DNA from: Lunularia cruciata
Taxonomy: Eukaryota; Streptophyta; Marchantiopsida; Lunulariales; Lunulariaceae
Direction: 5' to 3'
Assembly: GCA_948567375.1 (NCBI GenBank)
Contig: OX419761.1
Span: 4,218,501 to 4,282,500 of the forward strand
Length of the DNA stretch: 64,000 nucleotides
This document shows positions 1-11,738 of this stretch, piece after piece; the first letter of the stretch is position 1, and every line of letters begins with the position of its first letter. Below the pieces are notes generated by a model. The model was not told where the DNA came from, did no database searches, and saw only the letters and a program-made list of their open reading frames with translations. Position numbers and translations under genes: made by a program.

Positions 1-930
1 AGAACTTAGACTTGTTCCTAGCAATGGACCTGGAGAAGAGTCGGGAAGAAATGAGGTATTCGGTGCAGGAGCCTCCGGTATTGGCTGTTCGATGATCGTG
101 GACGTTATAGATTCGGGAGCTTCTGAGCTATTGAATTTCCAATCCCTTATCACCACTGTGTTTGTACCACCACCAGTTGTAGCTGCAAATCCCATATAGA
201 GTGGCTTCGGAAACATCATCGCTAGATCAACTTCATATGACACGATTACTTTGTTCGGTCTCGCCTGAGTCGAATCTATTCTCACTTCGAGTATTTTACC
301 ATTTGCATTGTAGGTGATCCATGAGAAGAGTCGCTGTCCCGATCTGAGATTTATCAGACCGGCTTTGCTGGCATTCTTGGAGACTATAGAGTTAACGTCT
401 ATACCAACGTGATTGTCACTGATATCTTGCAAGCTTCCGTCGTTATTGCCTCCATTGTTCTGCCAGGTATCAAACTCCACCGCCACTGTACTCGACAGAG
501 CCATTGCAGGCTTGGAACCTGCATCACTTTTATTGAACACACCAAAGTAGGGCCCTCCCTCCGAACTGCCCTGAATCACAGGACGAGTTAACATTATGAA
601 GGCCAAACCATCGCCCTGAAAGGTTGCTGCTGGCGTAATTCTGAAATCGAAGCTTGTTTCAAACGAAAGTGGTTTGCCCTTTGAACCGTCCTTCGATGTT
701 GTTACCATGGGTACAGGCGCTTCGTAAAACGCCATTCCTACCTCATCATATTGGTTTATGTGGACAAGAAATAACTGATCCTCTGATGTGTGAGCCCTTC
801 CAAGGCAATTAAAGCCGCTTTCGCATGTAAGCTGATCTTTTATGGCATCGAAGCTTAACGCTGAGCTTTGAGTGATTGAATCTACGAAAACAAAGATCAG
901 AAGGAAGAAGTGACTCGCAAGCTTGGACAT
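1..930 (-). CDS. L-type (legume) lectin domain protein, 5' part, probable lectin receptor kinase
   Basis: Open for 310 codons from the ATG at 930 down to the left window edge with no stop, so it is partial at its 3' end. The first 25 or so residues form a signal peptide (MSKLASHFFLLIFVFVDSI). It is followed by a legume-lectin beta-sandwich: the GDGLAFIM strand, the metal/sugar-binding strand VAVEFDTWQN followed by N-rich residues and DNHVGIDVNS, and the C-terminal strand LYMGFAATTGGG then VIRDWKF. A Pro/Ser-rich linker begins near residue 275, which is where L-type lectin receptor kinases lead into a transmembrane helix and kinase. Those parts would lie left of the window, so a secreted lectin without kinase is not excluded. 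Such proteins sit at the plasma membrane with the lectin outside and act in defence or development signalling. No intron is seen in this part, as is usual for the family. Confidence 0.88.
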   Translation of the reverse strand, partial: MSKLASHFFLLIFVFVDSITQSSALSFDAIKDQLTCESGFNCLGRAHTSEDQLFLVHINQYDEVGMAFYEAPVPMVTTSKDGSKGKPLSFETSFDFRITPAATFQGDGLAFIMLTRPVIQGSSEGGPYFGVFNKSDAGSKPAMALSSTVAVEFDTWQNNGGNNDGSLQDISDNHVGIDVNSIVSKNASKAGLINLRSGQRLFSWITYNANGKILEVRIDSTQARPNKVIVSYEVDLAMMFPKPLYMGFAATTGGGTNTVVIRDWKFNSSEAPESITSTIIEQPIPEAPAPNTSFLPDSSPGPLLGTSLSS

Positions 931-1181
931 TGTCTTAGATCAATGCAGTCCACGTATATCCTGATGAATTCCACAGATTTGTGTGTCTCCTGCAGCTGGA
1001 CCAGCCCAGTTTATGTGGGAGCAAGCCAGTGTGTTTGAAAACTGAGAAGAATTTGATTGGCCTGCTGGTTTTCCAATCAATCTCTACCTGGAGGCTAGTT
1101 TGTTTTTCCAGTATCAATGGACAAACAGCTTAGGGAGAGGAGTGTCTTCACAATTCATAATGTTAGATGGAAGAGACCGAA

Positions 1182-1191
1182 CCTATATATG
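1182..1191 (-). promoter_or_regulatory. Candidate TATA box of the lectin gene
   Basis: Read on the minus strand this is CATATATAGG, about 250 bp upstream of the lectin ATG. It is the best TATA-like site in the upstream region. The inferred 5' leader would be about 220 nt. Position and composition are the only support. Confidence 0.4.
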
Positions 1192-1199
1192 TGCGTCCT

Positions 1200-4100
1200 G
1201 AATAACCTCTACCGATCTAAATTTTGTAATCGAGATGATCTGTAAATACCAAGGTGATTGCTGTTCGTTCATTCAAAGGAATTTGAAGCAGCGAATCTTC
1301 CGACTGTGGGTTTGCTTCGGGAAGTCAATGACCAGAACAGTAAGTAGCTGAAGAATCAAGCGAACTGTTACAGGTGCGTCAGTCAATGGAGGTTACATGG
1401 CGTATACTTTTCAGATCGTCTCATAGTCTAGTTGGACCTGAAGTTCAACAATTAACTGACTCAATCTTTTCAATTAATCACATGCACTGAGATAGAAGTT
1501 AGATCAAGAAAGTCGTTTTCTGACGCAGCATAAATTGGTTACTACTTAAACTTCACCGAGCCCTGCAATTGAATTCATTGTTCAATTTCATGATCTATAA
1601 GCATAACAGCGAAGCAAAACATGCATGTTTGGTATTTCAGAGGCTGATTCATGACATGATGATCCCAGTTTGGGAATAGATGGTGTCCTGGGTTTTAGCC
1701 CTGTTCTTATTGTTTCTGTAGAGAGTAGTGATCAATTTATTGTTTGAAAGTCAGAACCCGATAAAACTGACTAATTAACGCACGTTAATATTAGGAAGAA
1801 GCATTTGAGTTCAGTTCGCCGCGTGAGGCAGGCGTCACCGTGATTGACCTTTGGACCGATGCCAATAGTTAGTATACTTTATCGCCCAATAACCAGTATA
1901 CTCTTCGGCTGTGATCTGGACCTGCATCATTGTAGAACTCAACTTGCATACTTGACGTCCAATCTCTACACATTGTTGGAAATTGGAATGTGTTCGAGCC
2001 GAGTTAGTTATTTACCACTTAAGTGAACATAATCTGCGGCAGAAATGGGTCCAGATTCTGTCCAGTACATGTACCAAGAGCAGACCACCATCGACCATTA
2101 AGACCGGAAAATGCTCCAATCAACAAACTACTTTCCAGTTTGTCGAGTTCGATTGACTTTTTTCACCCAACTGACTATATGTACACAGTCAGTCTGATCA
2201 TGAGAATGAACTTTTATTATTAGACTGTTTGAACATCATACTGACTGTAGCACTGTTCTATGCGCCAGCGGAAGGCAAGTCAAAGTATTTGGAGTCCGTC
2301 CAGAATCACCCTACTTGGGTATCGATCTAAAAGTTCATAGACGTCAACGTTTCAGGAGAAGTTACTTGTTCAACGCACGTACCACTGGATATGTGTTGTA
2401 ATAAGTGACCATAATTGCATTCGTGATCAGTTTGTGGCATAGCCAGCTCCAGTACAAACTTTTGGTAGTTAAAGTTTCCATCGCGTAGGTTTGCTCGTGT
2501 CCCAAATGAAAGAGGAACCATCTAGCCAATCGTGACAGTGAATACGTCCCAGCGCTAGCTTACAATTCTTATTTTGTTCACACCACATATGCAATACTTT
2601 TGTTCGTAAGATCCGAGTACGGTACCTCTAGAAACTCGGAAATTAAGGCCGAAAGTTTGCATCAAACAACTTTAGCCGAATTCCAATTTATCATACCACA
2701 AGCGCGTTGATCCCCTGTGAAAGGTTTTACAACCCCACAACTCCGCGGGTCAACAATATTCGGCTTAGTTGTAAGTGAGTATCAATCTTTCCACTACTTT
2801 CCGCTCAAATTCGTCGATGCCGAGTATCACAAGGAATCTTCGAAACTTTTCACGACTACTATGCGCTTCATGCCACATGGCCATCATGATAACCGATGAT
2901 GGCAACGAAAAAGAAATCTAAACAGTTGGGGAATTTGAATTCAATGTGGCCAGACCATAATGAGTGTCCCAAACTCTCGCATCAGTGTTTAATCAGATTA
3001 ATGTCTGATCAAGCTAGAAATGCATTATATTTACTGGTTTGCTGACATTCATTACTGTCGCCTTAGCGTTTTGGATTAGATGCACATGCTTCAGACTGAT
3101 GATTGACGTGTGCGGTCGACTTTCATCTGGTTTCATTGACTATGACAGCGAGATTAATTGATTGCTGACTCCAGTTTACCAGGCCAATAGTGCCTTCATT
3201 CGCGGTTATACCTGATCTAGGTGGATCATAGTCCCCACAGAAATTTGACCAATATCTGCCAGAAGTTTTATGTGCATAGTGGAGCGGTCGAACCACATAT
3301 GAGGTGTGAACCATATGTGAACCACATATGAGGTATGACTCCATTTCTTCCCATTTAAGCTCATTCACAATTTAAGATCTTCTAGTCAGCGATACTTCTC
3401 AGCTCCATCATATACAAGATGGCAATACAGCATGCGGAGAACAACCGGGTAGTCATTTATGCAAAAATATAGTCTTTGTGATCGGCATGCTACGATCTTG
3501 ATCAACTATCCTTGTTGCTGAATTCTGTACTGGGAAGAACTACACGGGATTCTGGATTGAATTGTAATTGGGTTCATGCAATTGAATCCTATTATCCAAG
3601 CTCTCACGATGATCACGATGCTTCCCACTGCGATACGCGGAATTAAAAGTTCTGCAGAAATCCTGATTGTGAAGACAGAACGTTGGAACACCTAAATCCA
3701 CGTCCAGAGGTAATGTGTGCTGTTACGAGTTCTCCTGACTATGTATTTAGCTGTGGTCTGTAGTAAGTTATATGACAGTAGAGGAGGGTTTATATATAAA
3801 CCTATGCACGATATGTTGATATTAAGACATCACTGCAGATACCGAACCATATTTTCCCTCATGAAAGGAATGACCCTCACTTGGATCTGCATGCAACATG
3901 AGGTTGAGTAGAAATTTGCGCTGTTGCTCAAGGGTTTATAGTGTAGGTAGGCATGAATATCAGACGTCACAACACGATAGATTTAAAAGAGAATCCCTCT
4001 CAAGAAGAGCTGAGACAGGTGACTTTACATAAATGCCCATTCAAAGATTATAGCATAATATGCCCAAGCTAGATCATTCAACATATGTCCATGTTTAAAG

Positions 4101-4990
4101 AAGAAAAGAAGCCGGAAATTGATTAAATTGTGTTATGGAAGAGAAGAATAATTTTTATTTTTATTTTTATCGATTAGAACCTCAACAATTGTATACAAAC
4201 GACTCACTACAAGCTTCTCTTGTTGGCTGGTGATAAGCCATAGCCACAAAATTATGGTCGTCTAGATTAAATGCACAATGTATATCTCACCTGTCTAATA
4301 ACCGACTAAAGTGAGACTAAAATGCAGCACTTGTATCCCTATTGATTGATAAGTAGACCCCAAGTAACCGTAAAGACACCAAAGAGCTGGATTTGAACAA
4401 CATGACATGTCTAAATCAACCATGTCTAACAACCATGATTACTACTCACACAAATGACTTACAACTTTTCAGACTTCCAAGTTTGCAAAGTTTACAAGTC
4501 GATGGTTTTTGACTTCTACAAGACTGGCTGTAATAGTTTGATGAGAACCTTGGTTCGTGTTCCCTTGAAGTAGATGGTCTATTCTCAAGCATTTTGACTT
4601 TTGATGTATCAGACATCCTAACACTCTGACTTCCCTAGTCTCACCAGAGCAGATATTGTTAATTGTACATAGAAAGATTCAACTCTCTCCTAGCCTTCAA
4701 AGACAATACAGCCCCTTCACTCGAGTAACACGAATAACCTCCAATACGGAGATATATAACTCCAATACAGAACACTCCTAAGATGGAGTGGTATAAATCA
4801 ACTCTAGTAGACGAAACTCTTGACTGGGATTATATAGATAGAAAGGTGTGCTGAATGGTATGCTACCATAGTGTTCATGTAACACACGTGAAAACATGTG
4901 AATAGTAGACATGAACAATGTTTGTCTATGAACAATATTTATTTTGGCAGATTCTTAACAAAAAGTCACTAAACTAAAAATTACCCAATA
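1200..4990. other. Intergenic stretch without recognisable gene
   Basis: Stops are frequent in all frames and I see no protein motif, tRNA-like fold or LTR terminus. Small structures only: the 14-base word accacatatgaggt occurs twice near 3,292-3,332. The composition is moderately AT-rich and unremarkable. It may hold the upstream regulatory region of the lectin gene. Confidence 0.5.
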
Positions 4991-5030
4991 TAACATGGTT
5001 ATTATGTACCACGTGCTGAATCTGCTGAAT

Positions 5031-5418
5031 CTAAGATATGTACTTGAGAGTTTTGTGCAAATCTTGATCAGCACATACGAAGGAACAGTATCGTTCTTTC
5101 TTTCGAAGACCTTTTGCATTAGGCATGAAATTTGGTGGCAAATCTTGATCAGCACATACGAAGGAACAGTATCGTTCTTTCTTTCGAAGACCTTTTGCAT
5201 CAGGCATGAAATTTGGTGGCAACAAGCAGTGTCCAACTTAACAACTTCTGTGGGTTCGCATGTTTCGACATTGATTCTCCGTATTCTAGGCTCTCAGCCT
5301 CAAGCATATATTCCTCGAAAGGAAGAAAGCCTCTCCAATTCAATTTGGTTGAGGTGCTTGCTTGGTCAATTGAAGAAGAGAGCACTGGACAGTAAATAAC
5401 TCTGACGAGGCGAATCAT
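5031..5418 (-). pseudogene. Unrecognised coding-like fragment containing a duplicated 27-codon block
   Basis: On the minus strand 5,200-5,418 reads as an open segment (LNWRGFLPFEEYMLEAESL) and 5,031-5,225 reads in another frame as two near-identical 27-residue blocks containing AKGLRKKERYCSFVCADQDL, ending in a stop. The two segments overlap in different frames, so an intron or a frameshift would be needed to join them. I do not recognise the family. It could be the last exon of a gene, a gene fragment, or chance ORFs. The in-frame (81 bp) unit length is mild support for a coding origin. Confidence 0.3.
5057..5218. repeat. 81-bp tandem duplication (2 copies)
   Basis: Copies run 5,057-5,137 and 5,138-5,218, starting gcaaatcttgatcagcac. 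They differ at one base that I can see (t/c in gcattaggc versus gcatcaggc). The period is exactly 27 codons. The near-identity implies a recent duplication. Confidence 0.95.
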
Positions 5419-5519
5419 AAATGTGGAACGTTTGAATGCAGAGTGACTGTCTGCAAGAACAATACTCTGCAGAGCGCGTGATCACGCGTTTCAGATATAT
5501 CACAAATATATAGTTGTTC

Positions 5520-5880
5520 CGATTCGTGTAAATTGATTTTCAAAATTTTTTTCACGAGTAAATGTAAAAAATTAATTAAAAATATATATTATTAGATTTT
5601 TATAAAATTTAATGTAAATTAATATTTAATTTAATATATATAATTATAAAATAAAATAAGATGTATTTTTTATTTTCAAAATAAAAATATTATAAAATTA
5701 AAATATCTAAATTAGTATAATTAAATATTTTATAATTCGATAAAATATAACAATTAAATTCATCTATTATATTAAAAAAATAAAATTTATATTCTTAATA
5801 TTTAATTAATTATAATTTCACAATTAATTATAATAAAACTCAGTAAATAAAAATAATAACATTTACGCACTAAAATAAGA
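5520..5880. other. Very AT-rich island
   Basis: About 350 bp made almost wholly of A and T, with runs such as aattaatatttaatttaata, abruptly different from both flanks. There are no long ORFs. Possible explanations are a matrix-attachment-type region, a degenerate MITE, or a transferred organelle intergenic piece. The sequence alone does not decide. Confidence 0.7.
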
Positions 5881-5929
5881 ATGATGAGCAAAGTATTGTA
5901 AGATTATTTATGCTCCGATCACTTCGAGT

Positions 5930-6640
5930 GACAAAATTTTAATATGGAGACTACTGGGGCTTACTCCCCCTGTATTCTTTTCTTCTACTTTTAGGCTTGA
6001 GGGGTACTCCCCTTTTTCTTCTACGCGGTCGCCTTTCTATTTACCTTTCTAATTTGAATCGCCTAAGAATTATAAGGTGATGACATCTCGACGAATACCG
6101 TATCTGAATGAGTGAGTCGGAGAGAACTTCATCATGGTGTTGAAATCTCTGTTGTACATCGTATTTCTTTTGACTGTCTGATCATGATGTCTCAAAACGT
6201 AAATATCAAGTTCTTGTCATATACGTAGAAAGAAGAATGTAGAAAGAAGAACGTAGAAAGAAGAATGCAAGAATGCAAGATCTCAAGTTGTGATTGCAAG
6301 AAAGCAAGATTTCGACATCCATTTGAAATTTATCGTACTATAAAATGGATCCCTGCCAATCTCTCCTCCTTTTGTATCAGTGAAGGTTCCATCGGATCAG
6401 GATACGAGTTTACTACTCGGACTGGAGAACGAGCGAATTGACCGTTCTTCGATTCTCACCCTTGTACGGCTTGATGGTGTTATCTACGCGGTTGCCCTTT
6501 TCTCTACTTCGATTCTTCCGAAAGTATAAGTAGATTCGTGGTGCGTTGTGATCCCATTTTGGGTAACGACGCGTACAGATATGGTGTCTTCACCTCTGTC
6601 TAGGATTCGTTTCCTGATGAATATTTGCCAATGCAACAGC
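5930..6640. mobile_element. Possible degenerate LTR remnant
   Basis: The stretch has LTR-like features: a TATA-like actataaaatggatcc near 6,338, C/T-rich leader sequence after it, and a repeated phrase tctacgcggt(c/t)gcc near 6,021 and 6,490. No paired copy, target-site duplication, primer-binding site or ORF was found, so this is a weak call. An untranslated region of an unrelated gene is the alternative. Confidence 0.25.
6225..6266. repeat. 14-bp tandem repeat, 3 copies
   Basis: The unit gtagaaagaagaa(t/c) is repeated three times in a row, followed by the related word gcaagaat twice. A simple purine-rich microsatellite-like tract. Confidence 0.9.
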
Positions 6641-6649
6641 CATCAGGCA

Positions 6650-8560
6650 AGATCGCCAAATCTTTCTCTCAGAGTAGAATTTGTTATACAGAGGCAGTCT
6701 CAATTTGGAACGAGTTCATCATAAGGACCCCTCAACGCACTCTTGAAGGGCTGCCATGGAAACTATGAGATCTAAAGTAATGATTCTGTTCTCATCGTTA
6801 GATACGCAGACATGGATCACATCGAACTAAAGAAGTTAGGAGACAGGAAGAAATGTATCAATGGAAGTTGTGATTGAACCAGTAGAGTTATTGTGCTGCA
6901 TATTCAGATCACCAGATGATCTCGGCTTCAATTTCCCAGGCGCGCCTCAATTGAACACAATCAGGATAGAAAATCTTGGTCCGTAAGCGTGAAGCCGATT
7001 TGATAGTGGAACCTTGCCAACGATGGATGTCCTAGATGGAAACGCATGCGTAAACATATCCTGGGCATGGACTTCGGGAGATCCGAACAGGGCCCGAAGT
7101 AGAATTGCCCGGCACTTCAAAGCTGTCGATGACTAAGGGAGAGATAGAGTTGTCGATGACTGAGGGAGAGATAGTTTAATCTGATCGTGAAGTGATTTTC
7201 AACCGAATGACGCGTTTGTTGGGGAGAAGTTTTTGTTCTCAAAGAGTGATGTAGCCGTAGCCTTACGAATCATTTATGCTCGAAGAACAATGATTGATTG
7301 ACGTAGGAGTCATGGACTTGATGGGTATCTGTCGGCTAGTCGACTTTCAAGATGTAGACCACGCTAGTGAAAAAAAGTAACCAAGTCAAGCGGGTGTTTA
7401 GTCTGTGCGATTCCTGCAAAGATGGGAGATTTAGTTGTCCCGATCCCCGAGACGGACACAGTTGTAGGCTTTTGCCCTCGCCTTCGTGACAGTCAAACAA
7501 AACTCATCGGAAATGGGACACTGTTTTCATGTCAGAGAGAAGCATGTGTCCACCAGAGCTCAGCAGCTAACTTCTCCATGGGGCGTTCTCGCGTTCCCTT
7601 GGCCTTCTTCATGTGGCGATCGCGAATAAAAATTTTCAACTTTGATGCCTATTTTCTTTCTTGTCAGACACGAACGGCTGCAATATGGACTGGGACTTTC
7701 AGAAGAAACTCACAGGAGCAAGACATTGCTCACAGTTGGTGATAACTGTGAGCAATAACTGAAAGAAATGACCGTTCCGTCTGCCTGATCCGAGATGTTA
7801 GCAGGTAAACGTTCAGCCTACTTGCAATATTAACTGACTTAATGCTACGGTTACCTGGTTCGAATTCATATACTTGATACATCAATACCACTGTAACGTT
7901 TGACATGTCAGTCGTTGGTCCTCACCATCAAGATGGTTCTGTTCATTGTTTCTCTTGAAGATGGAAAATCCCACGAAGAAAAGAAATCAAGGCCTCTTAT
8001 TTAACTGGCCTAGGATTAACGACGCGACAGAGGAGCGTGAACCTGACGATATATCTCTAGCTTGTGACTTTTCACACAGTCTAAGTGATATAGATCCAGA
8101 AAGAACTTCACTACCATCATGAATATAATATTTGAAACAAAATTCGGATGCTCAGCACATAAACGGCGCCTTGAAAGTAACTCTTTACACTAGTAGATCG
8201 TAAGTCTGTGGAGGTAAAATACGCCAAAACATTGACCATAACGTTAACCTAGCTGAGCGGCACTTTTTAAAGTCAACGATTTCCATGGTAGGTTCCTTTC
8301 CAAACTTTTAATGGATACAACCATTCAGGACATGGATCAGAAGCTCTAGGTGACTTCCTTTTGTATGGATCGAGGAGTTGACTTTCGATGATGCTATCCA
8401 AAGGTAATTAGAGTGGAGGACGAACAACCTGGGGCATAAGTGTGGCGAATGATCGTGACATGTACATCTTATCTCCTACATGTGAGTCACACTCAAGTTG
8501 ATTATAGCTCTTTCAGATGGATTTGGATCTGTACCAGTGTTCAAAGAGCAACATAACCGA
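6650..8560. other. Intergenic stretch without recognisable gene
   Basis: The longest plus frame (7,422-7,742, 106 codons) has no recognisable motif and no convincing codon pattern, so it is not called. Apart from the short duplication at 7,125 I see no structure. The right end probably holds the upstream region of the cysteine-rich peptide gene. Confidence 0.5.
7125..7178. repeat. 27-bp tandem duplication
   Basis: The word gtcgatgact(a/g)agggagag begins at 7,125 and again at 7,152, with a period of 27. No gene is recognisable around it. Confidence 0.9.
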
Positions 8561-8563
8561 AAT

Positions 8564-8573
8564 GATATAAACG
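8564..8573 (+). promoter_or_regulatory. Candidate TATA box for the cysteine-rich peptide gene
   Basis: The site gatataaacg lies 97 bp upstream of the ATG at 8,670, a typical plant promoter distance. It would give a 5' leader of about 70 nt. Confidence 0.45.
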
Positions 8574-8669
8574 GACTCCTGGAGCTGGGTATTTCATTCA
8601 GTTTCTTGAGATTAGAGAAAATTTCAGGAAGGAGAGAAGTAAATTTGAGATATCAGGAGGAGATCCATC

Positions 8670-8888
8670 ATGGCTTCCAAGAAGCGAGAACTTGCAGTGT
8701 GGATTCTGGCTGCATCCCTAATCTTCACTGTGGTGATGGGATTCCAAACTCAAGCAGAGGCAGCCGCACCCAAGGCCTCTCCAGGAGCACATAATTGTAT
8801 CTGCAAAGACTTCGTCTGTGCTGTAGGTGATGTATGCAGTTGTGCGCATGCAACCCAGGGCTGCTTTTGTACATGCCGAAACTCATAG
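8670..8888 (+). CDS. Small secreted cysteine-rich peptide, 72 aa, 8 Cys
   Basis: The ATG has good plant context (atcATGGCttcc). Residues 1-31 are a clear signal peptide (basic start, then LAVWILAASLIFTVVMG, cleavage after QTQAEA). The mature part is about 41 residues with eight cysteines spaced C-x-C-x4-C-x5-C-x-C-x6-C-x-C-x-C, so all but two lie in CxC pairs, and it ends shortly after CTC. The family is not one I can name. CxC pairs recall metallothioneins, but the signal peptide argues for secretion and disulphide bonding, as in plant apoplastic signalling or defence peptides. It stands alone between intergenic DNA and an ankyrin fragment, without an intron. An overlapping plus frame (8,498-8,794) is a shadow. 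Function is unknown. Confidence 0.65.
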   Translation: MASKKRELAVWILAASLIFTVVMGFQTQAEAAAPKASPGAHNCICKDFVCAVGDVCSCAHATQGCFCTCRNS

Positions 8889-9124
8889 CAATCAGCGTGA
8901 CGTCAACTTTCCTGCCTCTAGCTCAAGGTGTTCTGGAACGGTCAGGAATATAAATCTACTAGTCCTGCCATTAGTTTTCTCTCGGGTTCAAAGACATGGA
9001 TGTATGATCAACTGGGTACAGTTGTTTCCCGCCTTAATTGACAAATACAGCATCGTTGCAATTGCAAGTTGGAGCTTGAGGGGTGGTAAGCAAGCTCCGA
9101 ATTCGCGTTGATTGTGCACGTCAT

Positions 9125-9540
9125 CTAACGAGCGAGCGGCTTGTAGTTCTTATGTGAAGTCGTAACTTGATTGCAATGTCTCAAACTTGTGCCCTGCAGC
9201 TTCACAATTGCCACAACTCGCCAGCAAAATTTTACACACGTAACGTTCCCCCCATGAACCGCAAGGTGGAACGGGGTGAAACCCCCGGTAGCGGTAGAAA
9301 CGGATTTCACATCCACTCCTGCGCAGCTAGGCAGCTCGTCAAGAGCTTTCCTGTATCCTCGGGGAGCGGCCAGGTGCAATGGAGTGAACATGCCTTCGGT
9401 CATTGGAAAATCAGGACTCTCGTGCTTTATATTCTGAATGGTGTACACATCACCAGCCCAAGCAGCAAGGTGCAACAGATTGAGCTCAAGTTTATCGTCC
9501 AGGAGTTCATAGTGCCCAATTTTTCTGTGTTTGTTCCTTC
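9125..9540 (-). pseudogene. Ankyrin-repeat protein fragment
   Basis: Read on the minus strand, an open segment from about 9,537 contains three ankyrin units: LELNLLHLAAWAGDVYTI, then FTPLHLAAPRGYRKALDEL, then FTPFHLAVHGGNVTCV. The TPLHLAA signature and helix-turn-helix spacing are clear. The segment has an upstream in-frame stop and no ATG start, and the homology fades after the third unit. It is therefore either one exon of a larger gene or a decayed fragment. Plant ankyrin proteins of this shape are often membrane proteins of the ACD6 type, but no membrane segment is visible here. Confidence 0.7.
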
Positions 9541-9562
9541 ACTAAAGCCCGTGTTGAGGTAA

Positions 9563-11061
9563 CCTTTCTGCCATTTTGTGCTAATTGTAACAGCTCTAGG
9601 TTGTTAATCAAACTGGATCCATGTACTGCAGGAACTGGATCTCTGTAAAATTAAGCTACTAACAGTCAAAGTATGCAACTGTCAAGGATATAACAGAGTT
9701 GGTGAGTTGAAGTAATGGTTGCGAGCTTCAACTTGATTGTAGCTTGATTGTGCAATAGTTAATGTTGCAAGGAACTAATCACATTACCCCAGCACCGGAG
9801 ATGATCGTTGGTTACTATTTGACAGAACTCATCTTCTACTCACCAAATGTATATAGAAATCTTCATAATCTCGAGCTCGTCCAGACAACGTACTGCTGAT
9901 GCTTTGGTTCCATGCTTACTGTGGCCTGCGCTTGCTTGCCAATTGCAACATATCCGTCATTCGGGTGCGAGTGCACTGGACATACTTGGCAGCTAGCACA
10001 ATAAAAAACTTTGTATGAGATTTTGTTATGCACTGAGCTTTCATTTAGGTCTTGTTGTGGTGCCCGGGTTGAAGAGAAGAGGCTACCGTTCCGCACAGGT
10101 TGTGCTAAGTCCTACACGTAGCTAACTATGTTCATTACTTGAAACATAGATACTACAAATAACATGTGACTACAAGACTTTCATGTGCATTTCTTTCTCA
10201 AGATCCTGAGCATCATACTTTTTGTAGTGATTTTTGTTCATCAACATGGTCGCATATCGGTTCATGCTGCTGTGGATATGCGAATATAATATAGATGCTG
10301 AGCGTGCATATGCAGCATGATCTCTAACTTGAAGATACATATACTCTCTTCTTCTTTGAGGTCTCGAATTTGAAAATAGCGAGTGTTAGATTTAGTTAAT
10401 CTCTAGTTTAGTGCAATCTCTTATTATGGCTCTAGTTTAGATACCTCTAGGGTTCAGATATCTCATTAGGGTAAGGTGATGTGCAACCACACTTAGGGTT
10501 AAGTAAAGCATCCTTCTAGTTTTTTCATCCTCGTATACAAATGTGCTTTTGAGCTTAGATTAGTTAATTCTCGTACAGGGTCATTCTTAGCCTCTTGTAC
10601 ATGGTTTTAGGTGTTTTCTGTGCTACTTACCTTGGGGTGTCCATCATGCTGCATGAGTGAATTTTTGGGTACTATCTTTGAAGACTTTGAGAGAGAGTCT
10701 GTGATTTTAGTATTGCTATGAGTAATCAAGAATGCCTACTCTAGTGAGAATGGGAAAGTTAAGTTCTAGGATGTCTTATACATCATAAGTTAAAATGATT
10801 AAGGATAGACCTTCAACTTCATCAAGAGGAAACAAAAATTCTTATCATGTTATCAGGCAGTGGATTTGATGGGAGAACTCCAAAAGTTGGAGAAATTGGG
10901 TGAGCACAATTACATGTATTGATCATGTAATATGGAATCTATTCTAGATAGTTATGATTGCTTGGACTTGGTATTAGAGATGCATCATACCAATGACATA
11001 GAGTCCAAGAGAGTGGAGAGAGTGAAGTACTCTACAATCATAAGATTTCTCTTACATGCTT
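9563..11061. other. Intergenic stretch without recognisable gene
   Basis: No ORF with recognisable motifs, no LTR terminus and no RNA gene was seen. The minus frame at 9,863-10,096 has no homology I recognise and was not called. The long-LTR copy E begins at 11,062. Confidence 0.5.
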
Positions 11062-11738
11062 TGTGACACCCAGTGATTTACTAATAATATAAAAAGTAAG
11101 AACAGATTGTTTCCTTGAGGATATGGGTTTGAAATAACTAAAAGTGAAAGAAAAATGTAACAATGTCATAGTTAATCTATTATTATGTATTTAACTTCTT
11201 GGGCAAAAACTACTCCCACAAGAGGGTAGTGTCATCCACTATGGCACACTCCAGAAAAAGGAAATAAAAAGCACTCTCATGAAAGATCTAGTCCAACCAA
11301 GCCCTTGAAGGTGATAGTTCACTTCATGCCAAAGTCCTCTTCCACCTTATAATTCTTTTCACCCCAAAGGTGGTATCACCCTGATGCCATTGCTGATTGT
11401 GTATGTCTCTTCCCAAAAGGAACAATCCAAACAAAATTTGACATTGAGTGTCTAGTTGGATTTTCTATTTGGTGATAATTTCAATACTCCAATGTTCCAA
11501 AAACCCCTACTATCATTGACTTGCCCCTTCAAAATTTAGGGATATCTTAGCTTAATTTGTGCTAATTTCCTAACAAGTACACATACACACATTCCTATTG
11601 CAAGATTCCTCCCTTCTACTCAACCAAGCATCCAATCAAAGATGTAAGGATAGGCAATTCAATGATAAGAACCATTGAAATTCTTATGCTCAATACTTCA
11701 ATTATGAAAAGTGAACACATTTATATTGGATTAAAACC

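Noticed and set aside
3292-3340. Repeated accacatatgaggt as an operator-like site
   Set aside because: Only two copies in a small tandem-like context and no gene nearby.
6225-6266. CRISPR-like repeat array
   Set aside because: Short purine tandem repeat without spacers in a plant nuclear context.
7422-7742. 106-codon plus-strand ORF in the intergenic region
   Set aside because: No motif, signal peptide or codon pattern; length is within chance expectation for this much DNA.
8498-8794. 98-codon plus ORF overlapping the cysteine-rich peptide gene
   Set aside because: Shadow frame; the 8,670-8,888 frame has a clear signal peptide and ordered cysteines.
9863-10096. 77-codon minus ORF
   Set aside because: No recognisable homology or conserved neighbour; likely chance.
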